A stretch of 39,448 bases of DNA from Dimargaris cristalligena (GCA_027576995.1 JANBQC010000246.1:1-39448), one strand, 5' to 3'. Shown: positions 21,484-33,473, counted from the first letter of the stretch. A program made the numbers and translations. Notes: generated from the letters alone by a model not told the origin.

Positions 21484-22800
21484 AGCAAACGGGGAGAGGG
21501 CGGGGAACGGAAGAGGAGGAGCATCCGAATAATTCGATTCCAATGGGATGGGTGAAAAACATCCGTTGGGCCAATCGGTTGTCTCAACTCGTCCCCTCCC
21601 CTGTTGTCAGAAATAGAGCAAAAGAGCGAGCGAGAGAGAAATGTCCGGCAAGTATAATACCGGAATAAGCTGTAGAGCCATAAAAAAGGGAAGGAGGGGT
21701 GGAATAGAGCGAGGGCTTCGTTAATGGCTCGTGGCCCAGTTAATTGGGATTCCGCAATGGGGAAGGGGGTTATCGGAATCAGTAAGGGCGGTGCTATTAA
21801 CGGCTCCCTCCTCCCCTTCATGTTCTTTCCATTTATAAATGCACTCTCTACCAAAAATAGGCACACGGAGAGTGGTCTAGTTGGTGTAGAAGAGATACAA
21901 TGGGGGGAGGAAGGTGGGAGAGGGAGAACGGGGGGTGGGCAAGGAGAGATAATATCTTGCCGAATTATTGTACACCGGCCATGGTTTCTGCCTCTCCCTC
22001 TACCCAATGAATTTCATTTTTAAATTCTAAAAGGTCTACAGCAACCATCGCTTTTATAACACTATTGCTTCGGATAAAGGGCTGTATAAGGATATATATA
22101 TAATGGAGAGGGGGCGGAGATGGTGCTAATAGATTCTGAGAATGGTGCGGGTTACATGTCGAATTAGGAAGGATGCGGCAGAGACGGTGAGGCGTAAGAA
22201 GGGGCGGCTATCGTCCACAGAGAGGGTTGAAGAGCCGACCGGCGGCTAGGAATAAATAATACCCGAACTATCTTTTAGTAATGATTGCGTGGCGGGTGTT
22301 GAGGGGGACGGTGAATGAGGAGGGAGAGGAAGAGTAAATAATGGTTGACATTTTGAAATGGCTCACGAGGGAAATACCTACCTTTCTCGTAGAAATTATG
22401 GACCCCAATCCCACCTCGAAAAAATTAAATGGCTCAATAGACCACAATTGCACTTGTTGTCGTTTTGGGGGGTTTCCATTTGATAAACGGGTGTGCATTT
22501 GATATGCTACTTCGCATCAACCGGTTCCGATGGAAACACCGGTTGGTAAATAAATGAAGTAATCGCGTTGGGGGTGCGGAAAATGAAGGAACCCGGAGAG
22601 CATGGTTTACGACTGCAATTGCATTTGAGCTCGTCAACATTTTGGCCGCCGTTTGCCCTAGGCTTACTGTATGGATAGTATACCCCCCCATGTCGTCGTG
22701 ATCTCCCGTAAAATCTGTCCGTCCATTAGGCACGGAAGTCAATCACTTTAAGGTCGCATTCGCCACACTGGTGTCGATCCCTAAGGTCTTTGGTCCGGCT

Positions 22801-25800
22801 CTTGACCCAGATTTTCGTTAACCCCATCACTATCATTGTCTACATCTGTGCTTTAACCGTAGTTAATCAATGGGGGGTGAGTCTCTTCGTTTTGGACCTA
22901 TCACCCCCCCCTTCCCACACCACAGCCATTATACTCGGAGTGCTCAATGAGACTGACCAGGTCATACATTACGGTGAAGTAGCCCACAGTATGACTAGTG
23001 GTTGGCTAACTCAAGTGAGCCTTAGCAGGGATTGGAGCTCGTTAAACCCCTATCCCTGCCCGTTTACCATTGTCTTTTCAAATTGGGTCTGCCATGGACA
23101 GGGTATTGCGAAGTTGACTTGGCCACCTAGGATAATGCCGTTTCCGCTTGATGTCCTTATAATGTAGCGTTCAGATTGGGCATTCATTCATGTGCCTTGT
23201 TCATTGTCTATTTTTTTAAAAATGCCTCTATATACTGCATGTATATCGGTTAGCCGGTAAGAGTTCGTCGAGACCTTTGAACGGTTGGTCCAGACCACCA
23301 ACGTTCGTAAATTCGAAGAGTCCTTTTACTTGCCGATAATTTTAGGACGATTGGGAATTCTCCTCTACATCTCAACCAATAATCCCCCTACCGGCCTTGC
23401 CCCTTCGCTATTGTTAGCCACCAGCTCTTCCCTCCCAAAACTTAGCCGAACAGAGTGCCCATTATAGCCATTACATTGATTCCACCGACTTAGACTCTGT
23501 GGCAGTACATGGAATAGACAATAGAGGCAGCTTGTAAAGTCATCATTATCTAACCTCCATGCTCTTTAAATAGAAGTATATACCATATTGCCCCTTGGAA
23601 CAACTCCCTGACGTAGGACCGGGTTCTATACCGCCTATTTTCTTTTATATATATAGAAAATCTGCATGTTATTGAAATACTGCCTGGTCGACCCGCCGCC
23701 CCCATTATTGTCCGTATTTTAAGTGTTAAAGCGGGCGCACGGGGGCTTATGCAGTTGTGTACTAGTTTGACCGTCGCCTCCCATTTCTTGTTTCCCCTCC
23801 TCAACTTGCTCTATTTTCGTGCCCATCCCCTTTCCACCCATTAAAAACCTACTCTCTTTCTCCTCGTTCTCGCTCTCGTTCTCGCCATGGTCGATAATTT
23901 ACCATCACCTCCCCCCATAATGCCCCTTTTCTTGCCCATGGCTTTATACTCCCGAACACTACACTCCCTGGTCAAACGCAAATGCATGCGGGTCTCCTGT
24001 GTATTCTCTACGGCACCCCGTCCCAATGGAGGAAGCCAGGGGCGGACAGGGGAGAACCACATTTAGGAAGCTCATTCATTCAGCGTGTCCCAAGTTGGCT
24101 TCACCCCTGCGGTTATTAGAGGAATGCCCTTGAGGAGAGTAGTATTAATGGTAGTTACCATTTGGCTGCAAGAGAAGTAACTGGTGTCAGAATGAGTTTC
24201 AATGGCTGCGTAATAATTGATGGGAAGGTCCTTTTTCATTGGTTATAGGGCGGTTCTTTTCTCTGCATTTGACGTCATGTATTGTTCTTCCATTGAATCC
24301 AAGCACATCAACATTAGTGATTTACTACCATTCCGATGTATCGAATGCCCTGTTGGTTGTTCGAGTGTCCTTAATTATTATCGCTGTTTCATCATGTCAA
24401 CATTCCAATGCGCAAAATACTAAACACTCGCCTTATAGCTGAGCCCATTCACTGGGCCACTAACCACTCCAAGAAGAGTCAGGGCAGAGGCAGTATCATC
24501 GGGTGATTGTGTGGGAGTTACGCCCCCGTGTCAAATTACAGGACCCATTATGGCCTTTTAGGGCCGCCAAAGGCTAGATTGGTGCATCATCATCAACCAG
24601 CCCAACGTACATTGGATATATTCAGGAGATTTCAAGTCGTACAGTACATGCGTTGCGGGAATAGTAGTGGATGTGGTTGTGAGTTGGGAGTCCGAAGTAG
24701 GGGGGAGGAGGAGGGTGCGATAAGGGAATATCTATTCGACACTATTATCGCAATTCATATAGTTAATTTACCCAAATTAGATTATGGGGTTATCTGCGTG
24801 CCGTTCAGGTGGAAAAGGTGTCCAGGAGTGATTGTGCCCATTCGATCATGGCTTGACCACGGCATTATATTAAATCCCATTCGACAGTCTCAAATCATGC
24901 CTCCTAATCCCCCCTCCTTCCGTTCTTTCCCTTCCCTCCTACTTCTGGGTGAGTGGGAAAGGGTGGTTCATTAGCTATATTTACCATTAGAAGAGGCATC
25001 AAGTCTCGAGGTTAAATGCCTCCAAGTGAAATTATAAGCCAATAGCAAGAACCTCCACGTAAAGCATCACTAGTTGGATAGTGGTCTAATAATACATAGA
25101 GTAGTTCATTATTCATTATTTGCGCAACTGTTAAAGAATTGTGTATTGCATTCATTCATACCTACAGGTGATTGAGAGAGCCAGCTCACTCCAGACATGT
25201 TTAGCCTTGTTGTCTGACACACATACCTACTTCAGTACCAATGCCTGTGGGTTAGCCATCCCCAAGTTGGCGAGACGCGGAGGCTGGGGGGACACTAGGT
25301 ATATGATTAACAGTCGTTGGTATATATAGTACCCCCCCCCTCCATCACCCTACCCGACCGACTGCTTTATTCCTAGAAAGCAGTCAATTTGGGATCTGTC
25401 TACTTTGAGGTTGACGGTCGCCCGGGAACTCCGCTCCTTCTGTACTGACGTATGGTGAGAGCCTTGGCCGTGCCTACAGCCTGTCAGCTACAACAGCTAG
25501 ATTAATTGGCTCAATGGTGGCCGTACAACCCCCTCTAAGCCGGTAACTAGTGCCGGTTTTTTTGTATGGATGCTGTCCTTAACATACATTAGCGATATCA
25601 ACGGCCATAATATTTTCCATCCACATGATTAATTTATCACACGTTGGGGACATTTGGATTGCTAGATATACCGAGTTTACTACATTTGGAACGTTGACTA
25701 CATTACAATTGTCGTGTTGAGGCCCAGTAGACCGGTTGAACTGGACATTGCGGTATTGGTGGTAAAAGCCAGGAAACCCGACGGGAGGTTCGGGTCACTC

Positions 25801-26599
25801 GCAGGGACCTCGGGAGTGACAGACTGGCCCAGGACTTGCGATGGGGTATTGGGGATACTACAGCTGGGATAGGACACTGTGTCTTTTTACCAATTTATTT
25901 ATAAACGAATGTAATAATTTAGCAAGAATAAACGATCGTATAGAAAATCGAAAAATAGATGTAGGCGGATTTGCAAAGGTTATATAATCGGCTAACTTGG
26001 GGTATAAGTGAAAAGGCTATGCGAAATTCGAACTATATGACTGACTTGTTCATCAGTCAACTCGACCGGAACTCTCGGTTTAAATACTTTCGAAAAAGGA
26101 ATAGCGGTGACGGTGATAAATACGTTATGGTCACTCAATTGGTTTTAGAAAAGTCGTCAGTGGTGATTAAGCTCCTTTTGTAGGAATCGAACACTAATAT
26201 ATCTAAGCCATCAGGTAATAATCGAGGTTAGGAACAAAACATAAGTAAAAATTGCTCAATAATTGAGTATATAGTGATAAAATCATTAGTAACCATGCTG
26301 ATGGCATAGTCGCGTAGCTGGATTTGTCACCGTCTTTTAATGAAAGACAATAATGTTGCAGAAGAACTGATGAAACATTGAAGAGTACTTGAAGGATATT
26401 TGGGTTTACCAGGTTAAATGAATGAGTGTGATTAAAGGAGCAGTCTTATACGTTGGTAATGTAATTGGAACTGGTAAAAGAATCAGGAAATTAATTACAC
26501 TTTCTACTACCTGCACTCTACAACTCTACACGAGTGTACATTCGGCAATAAAAAAATTATGGTAAAACCCCATTTCCGCAATTCAGGAGATATTTCCAT
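22801..26599. other. Intergenic, no gene seen
   Basis: Nearly 4 kb with only scattered short frames on both strands (for example 22790-23167 and 24507-24974). They lack ATG context, motifs, splice structure or codon bias. A tRNA-like relic is noted at 25499-25563. The last part, to 26599, is AT-rich and may hold the 3' flank of the P450. Confidence 0.5.
25499..25563 (+). other. tRNA-like Pol III relic (tentative)
   Basis: TTGGCTCAATGGTGG resembles a tRNA A box, and GCCGGTAACTAGTGCCGG is followed at once by seven T, like a T-arm next to a Pol III terminator. A proper B box (GGTTCGANTCC) and a paired acceptor stem are missing, so this is at best a decayed tRNA or a SINE head. Confidence 0.2.
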
Positions 26600-28370
26600 T
26601 CAGCGGGCTGTCAGTTTCACCATCAGTTCACAGTTCTTTGGCCTCAAAGTGCTATATTCAAACGGGACTACATTGGGATTTGCGGGATTGCTGAACTCGC
26701 AATGAAAGTATCGAATAAGGTTGGCTATGGCTAGACGAAGTTCCGTTAATGCCAACTTGCGCCCTAAACAGCCTCAGGGTCCAGAAAGAAACGTAAAGGT
26801 AGACTGCTTTAGTGTGTTCATATCCGCTGTTTCCAACCAGCGTTCAGGAGTAAACTCATCAGCTCTCTCAAAAGCGGGCGGGGAGTGATTGATGGTATAT
26901 ATGGGGGCCTCCAACATGTATCCACCGGGAATAAAATAGAAGCCAGTCGTCAAGCCTTCTGGGGGAACGGTGCGGGGGACGGCGGTAGCCGCTGGTGGAT
27001 AGAAGCGCAAGGCTTCTTGGATGACAGCCTCCAGATAAGGTAGACGATTCTTGACATCATCATGACTAATGAGATCCACATCCGGATCGGGGCTTATGTT
27101 GTGCGACGGAATTGGTTGAAAAGCACCCAGTACCTCGCTCTCCAAGCGACGATAACATTCCGGATGCGTTAGCAGTCCGTACATAACCCACGTTAGGGCA
27201 CACCCAGTGCTATCTGAACCAGCTATCAGTTGAATCAATGATTTACTGGCCAGGTCAATGTCACTCAGCTTCTCCCCCGAGTTGGGATCAGTAGCCTCAA
27301 TCATTAACTGCAGAATGTCATTCGGGACCATGTCGAGATCCCCATCACAATTGGCGGTGGCTAGTAAGGCTCGACGACGAGAAATGGCATCCATGGCCAG
27401 CTGACTCATGCTATTCTTGGCCATTTCGCCCCATCTAACTGGTGGAACTAAGTTGGCGAGTCGGCCTTTGAGTATCGGGAGGGCACGGATCATGGGGACG
27501 TAAATGAAATAATCGCCCAACCAGTTGACGACCGTCATATCGTTTTGCTCAGCGGTGCCGAAGGCCTGGCCAAAGACGAGATACCTCATGACATCCTGCC
27601 ATTGGGTATAACAAAGTGCGAATGTGGATAAAATAAGAGAAAGGCGCTGATGTAAGAAGCGGAGTTAACTGTCTCTATCCAGGTGTCATTGAATCCTGCC
27701 TAATTCAGCCGGATAACTCTTAACCAATGGGGTACATGGTAACTTGAATTAGCTGAGAAAGGCGCTAGAAACTTACAAAGGTCACGCCAACGAACTCCTT
27801 GTACAGGTTGACTTCAGGTGCTTGCTCTTGATGGCACATTTGGAGCAGTTTCTTGATAAGGGAGTTGACACCGGAGTCTTGAATGGCACCTTCCATTCAA
27901 TGTAGACTCACCCATGTAAATACAGGGGCCAGAATCCCTCTGCACTTGCGGTGGAAGATGGGGTCGCTAGTAGAAAGAGTGGTGGGCTCAAGGGGCTCAA
28001 AAATATCCTTATGAACTTGCACTGGCTTAAGGTATTTGTGATTACTTAAGAGGTCTTTAACAACCTGGCAATCACTGATGCTCACACCCCAAGGTCCTGC
28101 CCATAGAATGGATCAATGAAGAATGGTTATTAGCAGAATGATTGAAGTTAGAAGTAATGATTAAAACCTTTACCATTGTCGGGTTGGATTCCTTTGGCCA
28201 ACAAATCATTCTGCGGTATCATGGTTTATTCAAGACTTACCAGCACACATGACTGGGCTGTATTTGAGATGGCGATGGTGCAAAATATCAAAGCTTTGGC
28301 CACTTATTGTGCTGCTGTGGGCAGCTGGCCAGAGGCCACGTAAGCCCCAGTACACATTGATAATCCAAAA
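26600..28370 (-). pseudogene. Cytochrome P450 with two in-frame TGA codons
   Basis: Exons on the minus strand: about 28370-28241, 28096-27777, 27595-26600. The two introns (28097-28240, 27596-27776) start GTAAGT, end CAG, and have consistent phases. The product is a membrane-anchored heme monooxygenase of the fungal microsomal type. Motifs: I-helix AGSDST in LIQLIAGSDSTGCALTW, EALR (the ExxR motif), FTPERW (PERF motif), and FLSGP-stop-GCLGRKLALTELR (heme loop). Met at 27589 is internal, not a start. One TGA (27897-27899) follows FTWVSLH; the other (26774-26776) replaces the conserved Arg just before the heme Cys. Both could come from CGA by one C-to-T change. The frame is otherwise intact to TGA at 26600-26602. 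The 5' end is not found: an in-frame TGA lies just before LLFWIINVYWG, which may be the membrane anchor. Likely a young pseudogene; substrate unknown. Confidence 0.9.
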
Positions 28371-29258
28371 AAGTAGTCATACTTTGGATGGATTCAAGGT
28401 CCCTGGATGATTGACGAGTTATTTCCATGGGAACATTCCAGGACCAAGAGTTTTATTTTATTTCTTTATGCCAGCTGATTCTCTTTTTGTTCAGCTTTAC
28501 AAATCATATTTCCATTTGCTTTTCCATCTATTATTGACAAAGTTATAGGTCGTCGAAATCAATAGTGATTTTAATGCTATGACGATTGACCACCTCATAT
28601 TACTACTTTTATGCTATTGACGATCCTTTATGAGTGGGGCTTGGGAATAATCAGTCTCCGGCGGATTCCTTCTTGGAACCACACCATACAACTTCTTAGC
28701 ATGAATTCCTTTTTTCTCAGTTTTATCAATATCCGACATGAAGGAGGTCTGGGAAGGCCGTGTCTTCCAACCTTCCAAGTTCTATATTTTGTTTCATTTT
28801 AACTATTTGTGACTATAGTTTAGCCAGTAGGTCAGTTTTTCCCCTATCTTTAGGTTTTTTATATCCTACAATTATCGTAGCTTTAATCTTAGCTATAGTC
28901 ATTTAGTTTGGTCAATTTCTTATATATACCTTAGTAGTGTCCCCTCAGTTGAAGGGACAAGTTAGTTTCGAGATAAATGAATAAAGATCTGTTTCAACTT
29001 CACTGGACAAGTTAGTTTCGAGATAAATGAATAAATATCTGATTTAACTTCACCAGATGATACTGACAATTAGCCTTTTACCCAGTTTTATTATTATCAA
29101 TTATTTTATTGCCACTACCTCTACTTGTTTTACTTTTATTTACTTAGTTCAAATTTTTGGTATCTCCGAGTACCAAATTGATTATACCATTTGATTTTAA
29201 CATTTTCTTATAATGTCGTAGCTTATTTTATTTTTTTCTTAACAACCAATGATGCGAG
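28371..29258. other. Intergenic, AT-rich, with tandem duplication
   Basis: AT-rich sequence upstream of the P450, with T-rich stretches. It contains the 50-bp tandem duplication at 28955-29054 and no gene. Confidence 0.55.
28955..29054. repeat. Two tandem copies of a 50-bp unit
   Basis: Copies start at 28955 and 29005, each beginning GGACAAGTTAGTTTCGAGAT. They differ at only a few bases (AAAGATCTGTTTC against AAATATCTGATTT), so the duplication is fairly recent. It is not in a gene. Confidence 0.95.
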
Positions 29259-29528
29259 ATGACGACATACGACGCAATGGACGACCAGGAACTCAGCAGC
29301 GACTTCCCCAAGGCCACCTCGGTCTCAACCCCCTCGAACCCAGCAAAGTCCAGCACTCCGCATTACACGACGAAATATGGCGAGCCATCTAGTGGAAAGA
29401 AATCGGAGGTTCCCCCTCCTGCCGACTCTCCCAAAGGCATTGCAGCAGAGCCCCTCAAATCATTGGCAACACATATAGATAGATATAGATATATGTGCAC
29501 GGCAGTGCGCCGTGGCAGACTAAATTAA
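29259..29528 (+). CDS. Small Pro/Ser-rich hypothetical protein
   Basis: 89 residues from ATG to TAA at 29526. The first 30 codons are mostly C- or G-ending (GAC GAC CAG GAA CTC AGC), unlike the AT-rich flanks, which suggests coding sequence. The product is rich in Ser, Pro, Lys and Thr and has no domain I recognise. The end (IDRYRYM) comes from an ATAGAT-type repeat, so the true C-terminus may differ through an intron, or this may be a fragment of a larger or transposon-derived gene. An overlapping frame from ATG at 29249 is also open for about 50 codons. Confidence 0.35.
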   Translation: MTTYDAMDDQELSSDFPKATSVSTPSNPAKSSTPHYTTKYGEPSSGKKSEVPPPADSPKGIAAEPLKSLATHIDRYRYMCTAVRRGRLN

Positions 29529-29974
29529 AATCAGGGAAAATGGTCGTATTATTGTACCAATAATCTGTTCCTTATAGAGACACTCTCAACAACTCCTGGG
29601 CAAAAAAATATATAGTATTGAAAATTTAAATAGCGCTGAACTCATGTATATGAAGAAAAATATGTATTGAGCTGGCTGCTCAATGGCGAGATGGTGGCCA
29701 GTCATATCAGCACATTTGAATAGGTTCAATCGGCCCAAGGCCGCACTAGTCCGACAGAAATAATCAAAGGAGTAGATGATACCAACCGGCCCAGCGTTTA
29801 TTACAACCGGCGTAGTACTATTTGTATAAAACTGACAAAGGACTGAAATGGTAAATAAGGTATTTGGTGTAGGATATGAGGAATGGCCAAGTGGATAATA
29901 ACACGGACGGTACAAGGTTTAGCGGCCGCAGTTGCTGTTATATATATGTGTGAAGAAAAGACACGCTGCAAAAA
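29529..29974. other. Intergenic, 3' flank of the nucleoporin gene
   Basis: AT-rich. Nothing recognised apart from the likely 3' untranslated region of the minus-strand nucleoporin. Confidence 0.6.
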
Positions 29975-31351
29975 TTAGGCATAAAAACCCATGTTTACTT
30001 TAAGTTCCTCCACTCGGGTATGAATCGACGAAATTTGGGCGGATAGGGCCATGAACGTTTCGTGCATGTAGCGCATGGCATTGGTTAATGATGTGGTTGG
30101 CAGCTTATTCAACTCCTCACCTCCCCGGCTCCGACCTCCATTATTCGCACCATACGACGCCGAACCACCGCCGCCGTTGGTCGAACCGAGTAGCGACCGA
30201 AGGTGGGATTCGATCCGATCCGCCAGTTGACTATATTCCTGGTATTTGGTTTCGAAGGTACTGAGCAGGGCCCAGTAGTATTCGAAGCTCATGGCCACAT
30301 TGTCCGACATATTGACGGAGTACGTGGGCTGAGTCAGATAAGTGGGGCGGTAGTTCATCATCGCTGCTGATGTTGGCCCTCCGAGGGGGGGAGCCGACGC
30401 GGGGGTTCCGATAGCCCCGCCTTGGGGGGGATTCGGGGCCGAATGGGGAGGGTTATCCAATAAACCCCGGGTGGCCACTTCGATAATTCGTAATTCGGCG
30501 TTAACGCGCTGTTTAAGCTGCTCCAGTCGCTGGCCGTCCGCATTGAGCGTGAGTTGAAGGGCCGAGCGTTGTTGTTCGGCGTGGTAAACCTGTTCCGCGG
30601 CGCGCTGGATGAGTTGGGGGGCCGTCGAGCGCGTCGCGAGGCTATCGCGAATTTTGAACTGCTCCTGTTGGAACTTTTCGAATTCTTCCAGCATGGATCG
30701 GGCGTCCTCGGGTAAGTCAGCCACCCGGGTGGATTTAGTCCAACCGGCGGTATTTGAAAACGAGGCCTGGCCGGCTGGGTTAGGAGCAGAAGCGGAAGCG
30801 GAAGTGAAGGAAAGGGGGGCGGGGGCAGCCAAAGTGGAAGCGAGAGTAGAAGTGGAATTCGAGCCCCAGGAACCGAAGGAGTTTGGCAGAGTTTGGGGCG
30901 CTAGCGTAGACGACAGGGGAGTTGCGGTGATGTTCGATGCCGGTTGACCAAAACTACCGAACAATCCGCTAGTGTTCGCGGGGTTAGATGCCTGCGAAGT
31001 CGGCTGGGCCGCCGGAGCGGAACTACCCATCCCCAGTCCGAAACTGGGTGCCGCGGCCTGCGAAGTATTACTGCCGAATGCCCCAAATGGACTCGGGGTC
31101 GGCGCATTGCCCGTACCGGCTATGGAAATATCGCCCCCACCGGTGGCATTCGACGCGTTACCGAAGCTGCCGAACGAAGGAGCGGTGACAGTCGCCGTAG
31201 AGGCCTGACTGCCACTAGTAGTTGCCTGAGATACTGAACCAAAGCCGCCGAAGGAGGGGGGCGCTAGTGTAGAGGCGCCGGTAATACTGATGCCATTAGA
31301 CGGAGCGCCGAAACTACTGAAGGAGGAGGGAGCGGCGGGTGCACCAAACAT
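29975..31351 (-). CDS. NUP49: FG nucleoporin of the Nup49/Nup58 family
   Basis: Single exon, 458 residues, TAA stop. Residues 1 to about 165 form an FG domain (MFGAP, SFSSFGAP, SFGGFGS, SFGSFG, PFGAFGS, GLFGSFGQ, NSFGSWGS) in a Ser/Thr/Ala/Asn-rich spacer. After about residue 205 come long helical segments likely to form coiled coils (WTKSTRVADLPEDARSMLEE, then LEQLKQRVNAELRIIEVATR, later YYWALLSTFETKYQEYSQLA and IESHLRSLL). The layout and the WTKxTxxxxLPE entry to the first helix fit Nup49/Nup58, which pairs with Nup57/Nup54 and Nsp1/Nup62 in the central channel of the nuclear pore. Length agrees with yeast Nup49 (472). Another member of the same trimer is possible but less likely. Confidence 0.85.
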   Translation of the reverse strand: MFGAPAAPSSFSSFGAPSNGISITGASTLAPPSFGGFGSVSQATTSGSQASTATVTAPSFGSFGNASNATGGGDISIAGTGNAPTPSPFGAFGSNTSQAAAPSFGLGMGSSAPAAQPTSQASNPANTSGLFGSFGQPASNITATPLSSTLAPQTLPNSFGSWGSNSTSTLASTLAAPAPLSFTSASASAPNPAGQASFSNTAGWTKSTRVADLPEDARSMLEEFEKFQQEQFKIRDSLATRSTAPQLIQRAAEQVYHAEQQRSALQLTLNADGQRLEQLKQRVNAELRIIEVATRGLLDNPPHSAPNPPQGGAIGTPASAPPLGGPTSAAMMNYRPTYLTQPTYSVNMSDNVAMSFEYYWALLSTFETKYQEYSQLADRIESHLRSLLGSTNGGGGSASYGANNGGRSRGGEELNKLPTTSLTNAMRYMHETFMALSAQISSIHTRVEELKVNMGFYA

Positions 31352-32228
31352 GGTAAGATTGCAATTAAATGGCTAGATGTATAATCAAGAAGAGGGAGCG
31401 GAGATTCACGAGTTAAGGAACGCGATGGTGCTGATCAACGCTTGAAAAGCGGGATGCAATAGCGATGGAAAAGACAATAAAGGGATGCTGTGGGTAAGAT
31501 TGGGGCGAGGAAAGCTGAATTTTGCTGGCTAAGGAGTCAGTGGAGTCCATGTGCAAAAGAGTGTCTCAAGGCATTCTCCGACAAACCAACGATTCCCACC
31601 TCCCCCTGACTACCGATAAAGTTATATTTTTCTAAAAAAATTGGCTCCAAGTACGTTATCGTTAATTGATATCGTTAACGTTTAATTATTCATTGGTATT
31701 ACTTACTACACTCAATGGACAAGTCTGCTGCCTAAAATTACCAAAATACTGTGTCGTACCCACATATAATGAACATAGGAGTTGATATATTTTACCTGTT
31801 AAAACTAAACTAAACCACTCAAAATTGGGTCAGCTAGTACGAAACAATCAAAGGAGGATGGATATAAGAATCCCATTTTTGCTTCCAAAATGAGTATTAT
31901 CCCGCCTTTTAACACGAGTTTTTTTATTACAATTCCTTTAGTTCTTCTCCGGAGAACAAGGTGGCAAGGTTCCCCCAGGAAGGAGGAGAGCGGTCATTTG
32001 CATTTGGACTTCAATTGAGTTTCTCTTTATTTCTGCTACATGCCAATAGGAGTCAAATAGGAACAGTGTGTTAACAGTTTATTGTACAGGAATACTAAAG
32101 GAAAGAAGGGGGAGCACTAGGTTGCGATAACAACTGGCGGAGATAAATCCACATTCCAGCTGTTAATCACACTAGCTTGGTTATTGACTGGTCTGTGGTG
32201 GTGTGGCCAAATGAATGCCAACACAGTG
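31352..32228. other. Nucleoporin 5' flank and intergenic DNA
   Basis: Purine-rich on the plus strand for about 150 bases beside the nucleoporin start, then AT-rich with T-runs. No gene seen. An 83-codon minus-strand frame (32117-32368) begins in the R4 repeat and extends into this region. Confidence 0.5.
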
Positions 32229-32420
32229 GCCTGATTAGGCAACTCGGGGTTTCTGGCATTGGTCAAAACCCGTTTGACCCAACGCCGTGGCGACCTTCCA
32301 CTACCCATGGAAGCTGGAAGGTCGCCTCCAAATGCTCTAGCCATCTGTCCAAATGAGCCTTTTATCAATAGCTGGATAAAGCCACCGATATTCCCATGTA
32401 TTATTCATTTATCAACTATT
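32229..32420 (-). repeat. Repeat R4, copy a
   Basis: The reverse complement of this segment aligns with 38150-38356: shared ATAGTTGATAAATGAATAAT, CTTCCATGGGTAG and GGTTTT/GGTTTTAACCAAT. It contains a perfect 12-bp stem (GGCGACCTTCCA at 32289-32300 and TGGAAGGTCGCC at 32315-32326). On the minus strand it is open (LLIKGSFGQMARAFGGD, then RWVKRVLTNARNPELP), whereas the other copy has several stops in the same frame. It is probably a piece of an unidentified mobile element. Confidence 0.8.
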
Positions 32421-33473
32421 CTGATTTCCGTTGTATTTATCATAGCCGTTGGTTTAGTAGCAAGATAAGCGCCGCGGGGATTCGTGGATGTAGTCGTGCC
32501 AGTCAACCTAGTGAATAATCACCCGGATATAAAAACCCGCTCCTAGCATCTCATTTATAAACAATCAGGCGTCTGTCCTACTCATATACAGACCTATTAT
32601 TACTATATATTTCCCTTTCATCTACGACAATACCAGGTAGCACATATTGCCGAGCCGTTAGTATTCATACTTACCAAGGCCTCGGACTTCATTCCATTTC
32701 GTTAGCTTCTGGGTCTCCAGCTCCTTCAGTTTTTCTATTCCAGTGTAACTACCTATAGTGAAAGGGGGTTTGCTCCTTCCTTCCCTCAAAGCAGCCCTTC
32801 TTCACTATCTATTCCGGGCAACTAGTGGCTTTTAGATACTGTTGAGGTGAGTGTACAATAGTGACTTCCTTTCCCACATCTCCTTATTATGAATGTGAGG
32901 TTGAACTGCGGCCACGGAAACAGCCGTCCTTATTAACCCGTTTCCAAAAGCCCTTCCCCAAAGTAGAATGTGCTTCTTCCCTTCGCTCTCCCTCTTTTTT
33001 CCCTTATAGTCATTCCTTCTATTGCCCTCACTCTGGCTACTGTCCTCTTTTCTACCTCCTCCCTTCTTCAGTTGCTTTTCGATTCTCCGCCAGACTGGAC
33101 CTTGTCTATCAACTCAACAGCCCTTCTCCCGCTTTCCCCTGTTCGTTGAAGCCCCCGTACTGATATCCACGTATCCCCGGCCGTATCGAACGCCCGCGAC
33201 CCGCTTCTATCCTTCCCAAGCCCATTTGCCTAAGTCTCGAACAGATTCTGCGTCGGGTATACTGCCTCCACCATCCCTCTTCCCCAGCTAGGTAAGCGCC
33301 CCCTTACTGACCTCCACCATCTCCCCCACCGCCCCATCCGCTTAACAGCCACCTGCCCTAGCCTTAGCCCACGCTCATAATGTCATTGAGTGTATATATA
33401 TATATATATATTGTAAAACACCTTGGACAGAAATTATACCCGGTCGTGTCAAATAGTATCAGCCAAATCCAAA
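32421..33473. other. Upstream region of gene X
   Basis: From about 32750 to 33370 the plus strand is strongly C/T-rich, like the leaders of the other plus-strand genes. A TA repeat (33390-33411) lies about 65 bases before the gene X start codon. Frames in the C/T tract (32861-33291) are low complexity and not called. Confidence 0.5.
33390..33411. repeat. TA dinucleotide repeat
   Basis: About ten TA units immediately upstream of gene X. It could act as a TATA-like or DNA-unwinding element in its promoter. Confidence 0.95.

Larger units (their letters stand above)
19995..22800. other. Upstream region of the tubby-like gene and intergenic DNA
   Basis: Contains simple repeats (GT/AC near 20057 and 20153, AG at 20160-20187, AG near 21150-21163, GT at 21458-21478). 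From about 21270 to 21990 the plus strand is purine-rich, the mirror of the C/T leaders of plus-strand genes. The missing first exon of the tubby-like gene should be in the left part. No other gene is supported. Confidence 0.45.

Noticed and set aside
22790..23167. 125-codon frame with hydrophobic start
   Set aside because: It begins at TTG, has no motif, and lies in DNA with frames of similar length in other phases.
24507..24974. 155-codon plus-strand frame
   Set aside because: No plausible ATG context, codon bias or domain; looks like a chance frame.
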